This document shows positions 10,606-19,545 of a stretch of DNA of 64,000 nt, piece by piece. The notes beneath the pieces are model-generated. The model worked only from the letters and a program-made list of their open reading frames with translations, was not told where the DNA came from and searched no databases. The translations under genes were made by a program, and so were the position numbers. Origin of the DNA: Cristatella mucedo (Eukaryota; Bryozoa; Phylactolaemata; Cristatellidae); NCBI GenBank assembly GCA_009760855.2, contig WPIO01000023.1:4757001-4821000 (forward strand). The letters run 5' to 3'. The number at the start of each line of letters is the position of its first letter. Position 1 is the first letter of the stretch.

Positions 10606-11635
10606 ATCTATCATATCAATATCAATATCGCGTTCAAGTAACTTCAACTTCCTTTTTAGATCTGAAATTGCATTGCTTTGTCTAAAACCTTGTATACTTC
10701 ATGCATTTGTTTTTTCTCTTGAATTCTCATTGGAGGTGCTTTTGCAGAGTATAATCTTATATTAATAATCTTCTTTATGAATCCTGTTACTGCTAAAGCA
10801 ATACTAACTGCCGTACCTACAGTTTATATGTTGGGTGCATGTTTGCTATGATAGCTGAGATAGCAGGTAATATACCACCGCTTCTAACTTAAAAAGAACA
10901 GTTCTTATACCATGATTTATGTCTAAAGCCGAAGCATCCTAGGCAACTCTTTCTCCAATGGTATCAGCTGAAAACATTGCTGGGGTATAAGTACCAACCT
11001 GAATCGCTCTTTTCAGCATCTAGTAATATCTCCTTGATACGATAATAATTGCCTTCTTAGTTAGCCATAATTATTCAAGACTATATTTTGCCTTTCAATT
11101 CAATTTGTATGTCCATATTTTTCTAATGGCATGTCATCAACTATTTCTTTATGAATAATCCGAAATAAAAAATACCACTTATTCCTCCTAATAAAACTAC
11201 AATTTTAGTAGCAGCTCCAATAACTTTAACGGCTGTAATACGTTTGGAAGAATCATCGCTATTTTACTAGATGCAGATAGGTCTAATTTCAAGTCTATTT
11301 TGAAGCAACTTCTATGACTGTCCTTGAAGTAATCAATAGGTGTTACTCCTGATAAAAAAATTTAGTAGAGTCGAGTCCTTCATCTATATCTTCACCGATA
11401 CCGAGTCCAACCATCATATTTGTCAAGGAGATAGTCACACTTGATCTAGACTTAAGTGCTTTATTGATATCTTAGTTAAAGACTTATGAAGTTTAATTAG
11501 ACCACCAGAGTCTAGCTGATCATATCTTAAATTTATCTTTTCCTCCGGTAATAACTTTTAATACGCTTTGTTACTAAAGACTAATTTGTCTTTTATCTAT
11601 TCTGCATAGGATTTATTCATTATTCAAAAAAGTAA
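10606..11635 (-). pseudogene. Unassigned provirus protein remnant, possibly membrane-associated
   Basis: Minus-strand coding pieces include MMVGLGIGEDIDEGLD near 11,430-11,385, PLEKYGHTN near 11,110, and a run with YTPAMFSADTIGERVA near 10,990-10,940. A Gly- and hydrophobic-rich segment near 11,230-11,180 could be a membrane stretch. The reading frame changes several times. I do not recognise the family. It is convergent with the protease region and divergent from the fibre-like gene starting at about 11,640. Confidence 0.3.
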
Positions 11636-11639
11636 GCGT

Positions 11640-13480
11640 AGCTTTGCTGTCAGACCTGGATTTTGGTTATAATAGAATTACTAACATTGAACAGCCAGCA
11701 AATTACTCCAAGGCGGTTAGATTAGTTTATTTTCTGTATTCAGATTTCCAATGAATTCTGCAAAAAACTTTAGTGGAGGAATAGCAACAGTGTGTAATGC
11801 TTTAGTGGGTCAATCTAATGTGAAAATGAAATCTCAAATTAATTCACAAAACTTATATTTTATTGGCGATGTCTTTTCTCATGCAACTGTTTTCAAAACA
11901 ACAGACCTTGTAAAATAATTAACAATTGACTGCAAAAAAATCTCTTAATTCTTTGGAAAAAACATTATGGAATTCGGCGCTGGAAACAATAAAATTATTA
12001 ATCCAAATAGCGGAAGTGAATTAAACGAGGTAACAGTTCATTAGGCGAAAGGAGGTTGCTTTACTAAATATTTAAAAATTACTCATCCTTATCCAAGTAT
12101 TTAGGAGATTGGGAATTCAATACTTAAGCCACCAATAGTAACCAATTTAATAGGTGGTGAAACTTCAATGTTTCAGATTACTCCTGCGAATATAGTAATG
12201 GGTAATAAAAAGCCAATTGGTTTTTCTCCTTTACTAGCAGAATATAGACAAGCAGTAATTAAAGATTTTTGTATGAAATCCAATTCTTTAAGATTTATAT
12301 AAAGTGAAGGATTTTGGATGGAACTATCTGATGCCGGATTAGTATTTGGCAGTTTAATGTTAGCGATTGATCCTGGTGACCTCTGCAGATACATAGTTTA
12401 TAACTTCAATGCAGACAAGTAAATTACGTGGGTAGATTTGATTATCAATGCTATATAGATAAATATCTCTAGGATTCCCGGTTTAGCTAAAAGGCTTTTC
12501 AGAAAAATTAATGATACTCTTTCAGGCAATCTTCAAATAAATGAAAACCTTATAAAAACCTAGGCAATCCAGTTGGTCAAGGAGATTCAGTTAACAGAAA
12601 TTACATTCTTGCAAACTTTGTTAGTAAAGTATCTAAAGGAGCTGTTACCGATGGTGATCTTGATATAAAAAACCGTAGAATAATCGATCTAGCAAATCCA
12701 GTAAATCCTTCAACTGCTACACTGTCATTATATGAAGGAACTATGAACGATAACTTAACTATAAATAAAAAATGAATTGCATTATGTTCCCCAATAGGTG
12801 ATTATGATGTTCCTAATTTCTACTACATGAGCAGCTTACTGCCTGTGGACTCGCTTCGCTGAGTCATAGTAGTTCATCACGGAAGGCATTGCTGCGCCAT
12901 CTTGCCGCTTGACGGGAATGTGCCATCTTACCGCGTGACGCAAGTGCGCCATCTTGCGTCTTGACGGACTTTCTCGTTTTAATCAGTAGACAAATAACTA
13001 TTTTAATATAAAAGCTGGAGATAATGTTCAAGAAAATTTAGATATAGGTGGAAATTCTATAATTATTGATAGTGACCTTATTGATCCAAATTATGGAGTT
13101 AGATTAAGTTACTTAAACAACGTATTGGATAGAAATATAATGACTTTAACCATTCAAAGTTTTATGATAATAATCTAAGTACAGGCATATGTGGAGTTAC
13201 ATATAAGGGAAAGTGGGATAGTAATTTAAGAGATGTTGCAATAGCAAGAGGAATAATGATGGTTAGTGCGTGCTATTCCATTCCAGATGTTGGGATGAAA
13301 GTACTTATGTACTCCATGTACATTCTCTGGAGTAGCTGGAATGTTATCTGGAAGTTAAATGCCTGAAATTAACTGAGAAATAGTTGAAAGTACCTTCTTC
13401 TGGTAGGGTGAAGCGATATTTAATAAAACAAATGACAGTACATGCTTGTATATCGTCAAAATAAAAGGTTGACTAGAAAA
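11640..13480 (+). pseudogene. Tail-fibre-like gene remnant with repeated motif
   Basis: On the plus strand a motif of the form D-L-D-x-x-x-N-R-I-x-x-I-x-x-P recurs. Examples are DLDFGYNRITNIEQPANYS at 11,653-11,709, DGDLDIKNRRIIDLANPVNP at about 12,650-12,710, and NLDIGGNSIIIDSDLIDPNY at about 13,033-13,095. Between them lies a better preserved stretch (11,950-12,420) with NPNSGSELNEVTVH and FQITPANIVMGNKKPIGFSP. Repeats of this style build the shafts of trimeric fibres in phages and some eukaryotic DNA viruses. Stops (TAG, TAA, TGA) and frameshifts are frequent. A GC-richer 26-bp tandem repeat interrupts the gene at 12,892-12,970. A receptor-binding role is inferred from repeat style only. 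Confidence 0.5.
12828..12990. repeat. GC-richer insertion with three 26-bp tandem repeats
   Basis: Three units of about 26 bp (12,892-12,918, 12,919-12,944, 12,945-12,970) share GCCATCTT followed by a TTGACG or GTGACG core. The insertion has a base composition unlike the AT-rich fibre-like gene on either side. The source is unknown. Confidence 0.75.
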
Positions 13481-13502
13481 TGTTTTTCAATGAAAAGAAT
13501 AT

Positions 13503-13622
13503 ATTAATAGTAATAACACATTTTGTATAGTGTCCACACAGAACTGAATCTCTTTCTAGGCACTTTGCATTTGCTGTAAAGGAAGCATGGTCTAATGGTT
13601 GACGGTATTATTCTCGGAAGTA
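13503..13622 (-). mobile_element. Short LINE 3'-tail fragment shared by both provirus copies
   Basis: The reverse complement matches the LINE tail hairpin and about 80 bp of 3' UTR. The same fragment sits at the same point in the second provirus copy (about 34,035-34,160), so it was present before the segment was duplicated. Confidence 0.8.
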
Positions 13623-14235
13623 GAATTCTAGATATGGAAATAAATAAGTTAATTAATACTGCAACTATCGTTGACTGTGTAGAGACTTTTAGTAAGGCTT
13701 TTGCGATAATAATTACCTTAGAAATGATTCTGAACAAGTAATTAGAGCAAATGTGTCAGCTGATTCTAAATCATATGCTAACCCTCTAAACCCAGTTCAA
13801 AGTAGAGACATAACATTTAAATTTTGATTCGATAGTAAGGCATCTAATAGAAGATATTTTGAAATAAAAGAAAACTTAACTGCACATATAAAATAAAATA
13901 ACTTTTCAATCTTTAACACAATTTATCACAATATACATCTTTAAATAAGGTTGATTCAGAAATGGGTGGTAATCTGACGACACAAACAGTCATTGATATT
14001 ATTCAAAACAGTAGATTGAATAGTTTTTCGAGGCTGTCTACTGTAATAGTAGCAAAAGCAAATTACTCTGATCTGAAAATAAAAATAGTAGACACCGATG
14101 CAGCTCAGTTAGATGCAAAAAAATAATGTTGGTTATAGAGCATTTTATCGTGTTAAAACTAGGACCAGCAAAACTGATTTCTTTCAAAGAAAGAGTCGCG
14201 ATGTATATTAGTCATCAAGCAATAACATCAAACAT
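13623..14235 (+). pseudogene. Second fibre-like gene remnant
   Basis: The plus strand shows pieces such as NVSADSKSYANPLNPVQSRD (about 13,749-13,810) and MGGNLTTQTVIDIIQNSRLN (about 13,960-14,020). These resemble the D-S-K-x-Y and M-G-G-N-L blocks of the other fibre-like genes in this element. Frames change several times. The corresponding stretch is present in the second copy at 34.8-35.2 kb, with more damage. A fibre or attachment role is inferred from the motif only. Confidence 0.4.
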
Positions 14236-15020
14236 TGATTTTTAAATAAAGGATAAAAATCAATAACAGTTAGGAACTACTATCATAACTTTTTATTGCC
14301 AGGACTTTTAGCTTCAATCTAATTTTCGCTTAATTACTGTGGATTGATGATGACATGCTACTAGTAACTAATTTCGTAACAAACTTTAAAGTAACTGATT
14401 CAATGACTGAAGACCAGGGAATTTTTTACTTTATAATTAATTTTGTTTACTAATTTTACAACTATTAACTCAAAGTTGGATTATAGGTCCGACGTTTTTA
14501 CTCCAAGCTCTGATGATAGCATTGAAATTGAATTAGTAAAAAGATTTGTATTCTCAAGAAACCAAGTGTCATTTCCAAGAAGACTTGTGATATCAGAAAT
14601 ATAACTAGTATTTTGATAAAACATTTAGTTAAATATTGAACATCACGCATAAATGTACTTGGTGAGATTATTTATAGGATGGCTACTATGATTTAAATAG
14701 AAACAAGTAAAATAGTTATGAATGAGATAGCTAAAGCAGAAGCGGAAACACTCGAAAAAAGAAAAAAGAATTACTACAATAAAAACTGCAACATAAGCTA
14801 AAATACACCTTCATTCAATATCTTCTTGTATAAACTCTATAGGTAGAGCAAAAGTTGAAGGATAAACTTTACTAATTACTGCTGCAGATCGTTCATTAAT
14901 GTTTTCAACCCTATCCGCATAAGCATACGACTATATTTCATTTATAGCATCAATTATTTTAAGATCTCCTAAGAAATCAGCGAATATAATTTATCTCTAA
15001 CTTTGCTTGAAATATTTGCC
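14236..15020. other. Decayed provirus DNA without an assignable gene
   Basis: Short coding-like pieces occur on both strands, for example a Lys/Glu-rich plus-strand run at 14,710-14,790. None is long or recognisable. In the second copy about 390 bp of this interval is missing. Confidence 0.45.
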
Positions 15021-15029
15021 ATACAGGGG

Positions 15030-15830
15030 TCATTTGTATTCATTCAAAGACATCTATACCCAACTACTAATCTCAGTGCTTCAACCAATGAATGATGGAT
15101 ATCTTCAATGCGACCCGTTGAAATCTTATTAAGTAGAAAATCACTACTGTAAATTACTTTATTCAGACCATCTTTACACATTGTTTCCATAGAAAAAATA
15201 AACTTAGCATTCTGTACTACATTTTTTTTATTGTCTAAAGGGAATAGCTGAATCAGCAAGAAGAGATTTTTAGGACCAGCAGGAGTCCTAGTATAAGCGC
15301 AGGAATAGCACGTTGAGTAACAGGAGCAGATTGAGAAGCAGTAACATCAGCAATTGCAGCATTCTGGCTAGAACTAGTTTCGTCTGATCTGTCTGGTAGA
15401 ATAGCATAACACTCATCCTTTGCAACAATTGATATACCAGGCTTAAAACCGGAAACTTATGCAATAATAGTGGATTCAGTTGGAAGACGACTAGCAATCT
15501 AAGTAGTTTGAGGAGATGAGACTTCGTCGGCAGTATCAAGAAGACCATTAACCTTAAATCTTACAGTAGCATTGACATCAGGGGTTACTTGACTTACTCT
15601 AGCACTACTAATTCTGTACCTCTGCTTCATATTCGGCGATGTAAAACTGCTTAATATACTTATCAGTGGAATACGAAATATCTGAATCAAATGTCTATGT
15701 ATCAAAAACATTCATTCTGGGGTTAACTAGAATCAGCATATGATTTAAGAGGAGTAGCTGAGGTCGCTTGATTAGGATCACGAATAACTGCTGATGTTTC
15801 CAATCTCTCTCTACAATATAAAGAATGTAT
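15030..15830 (-). pseudogene. Unassigned provirus structural-type protein remnant
   Basis: On the minus strand the reading starts near 15,810 with VIRDPNQATSATPLKSYADS, which resembles the fibre-type motif. It continues through VTPDVNATVRFKVNGLLD (about 15,590-15,535), SGFKPGISIVAKDECYAILP (about 15,460-15,400) and an open stretch from 15,259 to 15,044. Two in-frame stops and several frameshifts break it. The same gene is recognisable in the second copy (about 35,800-36,490). The motif suggests a virion surface protein, but no domain is certain. Confidence 0.4.
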
Positions 15831-15871
15831 GCAATAACAAACAAAAACAAACAATATACAAAACGAATAAC

Positions 15872-16135
15872 CTAATCAGCTGACATTTGAATAACATGAA
15901 CGCCATCTATAGTAATAGGAGACTTGGATTTCTTATCTTTAGCTTCTTCAGATGTCTTGCTAATGATTTTAACTCTGAATTCCACAATTATATCACTGAT
16001 ATCACAGATATCACGAATTTCATTAATTAGATCTATTTTTGAAATACCCAGATCGGAAATTAACTTGTCCACAGATTGTATAACTGGGTGCTGATCAACT
16101 CCTCTTATTTTATGAAGGCATATTTCTAGTGCCAT
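15872..16135 (-). CDS. Small intact ORF of the provirus, 87 residues
   Basis: An ATG at 16,135 opens an undamaged minus-strand frame ending at 15,872. The product is charged and looks largely helical at its N terminus (for example SVDKLISDLGISKIDLINEI), with a Lys/Ser-rich patch later. No family is recognised. It is unusual as one of the few uninterrupted frames in an otherwise wrecked element, though at 87 codons chance survival is possible. Only its distal end has a counterpart in the second copy (near 36,565-36,630). It would be the first gene of a leftward transcription unit. Confidence 0.45.
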   Translation of the reverse strand: MALEICLHKIRGVDQHPVIQSVDKLISDLGISKIDLINEIRDICDISDIIVEFRVKIISKTSEEAKDKKSKSPITIDGVHVIQMSAD

Positions 16136-16234
16136 TCCACGAGATTGCTCACAACTAACATCCTCGACAAATGTATTTCTATATAATATATAAATTTATT
16201 TTATTTGAAAATTCTATATATCCCTATTCTTTGT

Positions 16235-17588
16235 CTTCATATGGAACTTGAGCAACTACCGTCCAGTTTCCCGTCTACCATTCCTATCAAAGACATTCGA
16301 ACGGGTCGTGGCGGACCAGCTGAACTCGTATATCGAAACCTCACACCTTGCTAGTAAGTTCAAGTCTGGCTTTAGAGCTAATCACTCCACAGAGTCAGCA
16401 TTGCTTCGGGTATACAACGACCTACTTAGGAATGCAGACATGGGTAGAGTGTCTCTGCTTGTTTTGCTTGATCTTTCGGCAGCTTTTGATACCATCGATC
16501 ACAAAGTTCTTCTAGAGCGCCTCTCATCTCGCCTGGGCATCACTGGCACTGCTCTGCAGTGGTTCAGGTCCTATCTCAGTGGGAGACTCCAGAGTATTGA
16601 CGTGAATGGACAAAGATCATCTGAAGTACCTCTGAAATATGGAGTACCTCAGGGCTCCGTGCTAGGTCCGGTTCTTTTCACGGTTTATACTCTGCCTCTT
16701 GCTGATGTGATTGCCAAGCCCAATCTAGGCTTTCACTTCTATGCGGATGACACTCAGCTGTACCTTTGCTTTGATCCCTCCCAGCCTTCGAGCACCTCAA
16801 ATTCTCTCAACTCACTAGCTGCATGCATTGATGACATCCGCACATGGATGGCAGCAAATTTTCTAAAACTAAGCGATGATAAAACTAACTTACTAGTTAT
16901 GGGAAAACCCAGTGTGATCCAGAGATTGGAAAGTCTGACTCTCAAAATTGGCTTTGCCAGCATATCTCTAGTTGAATCAGCTCGAAATCTAGGTGTCATA
17001 TTCCAAAGCGACCTCTCGTTAGACGACCATATCAGCTCCACAGTCAAATCCGCCTATTTTTAGCCTCATAACATTGCTAAAATTCGGGCTTGTTTACATA
17101 AAGATACCACGTCCAAGTTGGTCCATGCATTCGTGACATCTCGTCTCGACTTCTGCAACTCACTGCTTACTGGCCTACCAGCATGTGCGATCAGGCGATT
17201 GCAGCTGGTGCAAAACTCTGCAGCTAGGCTTGTCTGTCGTGAGCGTCGCAGTTGCCACATTACTCCACTTCTCGCCGACCTGCACTGGCTACCAGTGAAG
17301 CAACGGATTGACTTCAAGGTTTTGTCGCTCACTTTTACGTCCCTTCATTCTATGGCTCCAGCCTATCTGTCAGATATACTACCCCATCAGGCCAAGCATC
17401 GTACCACCCGCTTTTCGGAATCCAACAGTCTAGAAATACCTTGTACAAACCTTAAATCCTTTGGAGACCGTGCATTTAGTTCATATGCTCCCAAAGCCTG
17501 GAACTCCCTCCCGACCTGGGTCAGAACATCCCCTGACCTGACCACATTTAAAAGGAACCTAAAAACACACCTATTTAGGACAGCATTT
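16235..17588 (+). mobile_element. LINE copy B (L2/CR1-like) with nearly intact reverse transcriptase
   Basis: One plus-strand frame runs from at least 16,248 to beyond 17,588 with a single in-frame stop, TAG at 17,061-17,063, where other copies have CAG. The order of conserved blocks is SNYRPVS, LLVLLDLSAAFDTIDH, GVPQGSVLGP and FYADDTQ (about 16,737-16,757, the catalytic YADD). A C-terminal region with [20 protein letters not shown] follows. This is the reverse transcriptase of an L2/CR1-type non-LTR retrotransposon, which copies its own RNA into nicked DNA. The endonuclease half is absent (5' truncation). It abuts the provirus on its left. Its own 3' UTR is missing at 17,588, where an inverted LINE tail begins. 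Confidence 0.92.
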
Positions 17589-17841
17589 AGTAATAGTAAT
17601 AGTAATAATTCACTTGATAAAGCGCCATCAGAGAACCTAATCACTCTCTAGGCGCTTTACATTTGCTGTAAAGTGAAATGAATTGAATGGTAAGTAAAAT
17701 CATGCTTGAAAAATAAACGAAATGAATAATATGGTTAGGGGTGACATGCACAGGGTCAGCATGCAAATGTGGTTAGTGGCAGCATGCACAGTGTCAGCAC
17801 GCATAAGCACATCAAGGACGAATCACAGGGACCCACTAAAT
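17589..17841 (-). mobile_element. Inverted LINE 3' tail joined head-on to copy B
   Basis: An AGTAAT-type run is followed by the tail hairpin and 3' UTR in reverse orientation, ending at GACCCACTAAATG. It sits between two plus-strand LINE pieces. This could be a nested insertion or an inversion produced during reverse transcription (twin priming). Confidence 0.85.
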
Positions 17842-18295
17842 GTGAGCATGTTGAGCATCGTACCACCCGCTTTTCGCAATCCAACAGTCTACAAATACCT
17901 CATACAAACCTTGAATCCTTTGGAGACCGTGCATTTAGTTCGTATGCTCCCAAAGACTGGAACTCCCTCCCGACCTGTGTCAGAACATCCCCTGACCTGA
18001 CCACATTTAAAAGCAACCTAAAAACACACCTATTTATTAGAGCATTTAGTGGGTCCCTGTGATTCGTCCTTCACGTGCTTATGTGTGCTGACACTGTGCA
18101 TGCTGCCACTAACCACATTTGCATGCTGACCCTGTGCATGTCACCCCTAACCATGTTATTCATTTTGTTTGTTTTTCAAGCATGATTTTACCCACCATTC
18201 AATTGCATTTCCCTTTGCAGCAAATGTAAAGCGCCTAGAAAGAGATTAAGTTCTCTGATGGCGCTTTATCAAGTGAATTATTATTATGATTATCA
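17842..18295 (+). mobile_element. LINE 3' end, plus strand, with full tail
   Basis: It picks up in the C-terminal coding part (HRTTRFSQSNSLQIP) and continues through the 3' UTR and tail hairpin to an ATT-rich end at about 18,275-18,295. With 17,589-17,841 it forms an imperfect inverted repeat of about 240 bp per arm. Confidence 0.88.
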
Positions 18296-18715
18296 TTATT
18301 TGTCTTAGTATTCGCTTTCACTGGACTGATACTCCGGATCGCTTCAGTATTTACATTAAAATTCATCTCCAGGGTATCTTTAGAGCCAAAGCTAGTACTA
18401 AATCGGGAATTCAATTAGCATACAATACCCTGGTCAGACATTTTTTCTTCTAAATTATTCGTTTTCTTTTCAAAATAATAATTATTATGACTCACGGATG
18501 TGACAAAGGCTTCCCGTTTCCTTAATTCGACAATGGCCAAACACCAGCTTGTGAATTCCACAATCTAAACAGTCTCTCTTGCTATCATATACGGATAACG
18601 ATTTCTTGTTCTGCTTAGTAGCAAAGATCTTGTGATTCCTGCTTTGTATTCTGAACCATTCACAGTATAAATCTTTATTTATATCTTAGGCAGTTTAAAT
18701 AAACTACTATAACTA
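18296..18715 (-). other. AT-rich remnant, possibly another provirus scrap
   Basis: The composition resembles the 0-16 kb block. A minus-strand frame near 18,615-18,490 contains RDCLDCGIHKLVFGHCRIKE followed by further Cys and His. No family is recognised and the frame is short. The relation to the provirus is a guess from base composition. Confidence 0.3.
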
Positions 18716-18717
18716 CT

Positions 18718-18797
18718 GTTGCTTTTGCTGCTACTGCTACTGCTGCTGCTGCTGCTACTACTACTACTACTACTACTACTAATAATAATAATAATAT
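18718..18797. repeat. Compound trinucleotide microsatellite
   Basis: Runs of CTG, then CTA, then ATA succeed one another. The ATA part is the tail of the minus-strand LINE that follows. Confidence 0.95.
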
Positions 18798-19545
18798 TAC
18801 ATTTGGTATAGCCCCCTCAGATAATTCAATCTCTCTCTAGGCTCTTTAAATTACTGCAAAGGATTCACGGTCGAATGGTTGGTGGTAGCATGCTCAATAA
18901 ACAACAAGAATAACATGGTTAGGGGTGACATGGACAGGGTCAGCTTGCAAGTGGGGTTAGAGGCAGCACGCACAGTGTCAGCACGCATAAGCACATGAAG
19001 GACGAATCACAGGGACCCACTAAATGCTCTAATAAATAGGTGCATTTTTAGTTTCATTTTAAATGTGGAAAAATCAGGAGATTTTACGGAAGTCGGGAGT
19101 GAGTTCCTGGCTTTGGAAGCATACGAACTAAAGGCATGGTCTCTAAAGGATTTGAGATTTGTACGAGTTATGGCCAAACAGTCAGTTAGATTCCGAAAAG
19201 CGGGTGGTACGCTGCTTACCTCGGTGAGGGAGTAGATCTTTTAGGTAGGCTGGAGCCAAAGAACAAAGGGAGCTAAAAGTGAGCGACAGAAACTTGAAGT
19301 CGATGCGTTGTTTAACTGGTAGCCAGTGCAGGTTGGCGAGAAGTGGTGTGATGTGGCAATGTCGACGCTCACGACATGCGAGCCTAGCTGCCGAGTTAAG
19401 CACCAGCTGTGAGCGCCTGACATCGCAGGCCGGAAGATCAGCAATCAGTTGGTTACATAAGTCAAGACGGGATGCCAAAATAGCATGGACCAATTAAGAT
19501 GCGACATTCCTGTCTGTACCAGTCCGAATTTTACCAGTGCTATAC
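18790..19545 (-). mobile_element. LINE copy C, 5'-truncated
   Basis: Starting at its (ATA)n tail, the copy contains the tail hairpin, the 3' UTR and the C-terminal coding part up to about 19,545. An open stretch of about 100 codons reads ASRLDLCNQLIADLPACDVR. It is moderately diverged from copy B. Confidence 0.9.

Larger units (their letters stand above)
1..16230. mobile_element. Degraded Polinton/Maverick or adintovirus-like provirus (AT-rich block)
   Basis: This block is much richer in A and T than the rest of the window and has coding character on both strands broken by frequent frameshifts and stops. Signatures seen include a P-loop ATPase (minus, about 7.5-8.3 kb), an adenain-like protease remnant (plus, 8.3-9.0 kb), capsid-like pieces (minus), a phospholipase A2 signature (minus, 9.9-10.0 kb) and tail-fibre-like repeats (several genes). 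In known families, packaging ATPase, adenovirus-type protease and double jelly-roll capsid together mark Polintons/Mavericks and adintoviruses. I infer a dead integrated copy. No integrase, protein-primed DNA polymerase or terminal inverted repeat was recognised, so the element may continue beyond base 1 or be incomplete. The right limit is set by the LINE starting near 16,235. Decayed DNA of another large DNA virus remains possible. Confidence 0.65.

Noticed and set aside
12173-12394. Open minus-strand frame of 73 codons in the provirus
   Set aside because: It lies opposite the better preserved fibre-like plus-strand frame and is its shadow.
5620-15830. Alternative genetic code in the provirus, suggested by stops inside readable genes
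   Set aside because: TAA, TAG and TGA all occur, at positions fitting Gln and Arg, together with many frameshifts; simple decay explains it.
1-16230. Bacterial or endosymbiont contamination as the source of the AT-rich block
   Set aside because: Host LINE copies are inserted inside it at several places, and a related segment lies at 34-36.6 kb among host repeats.
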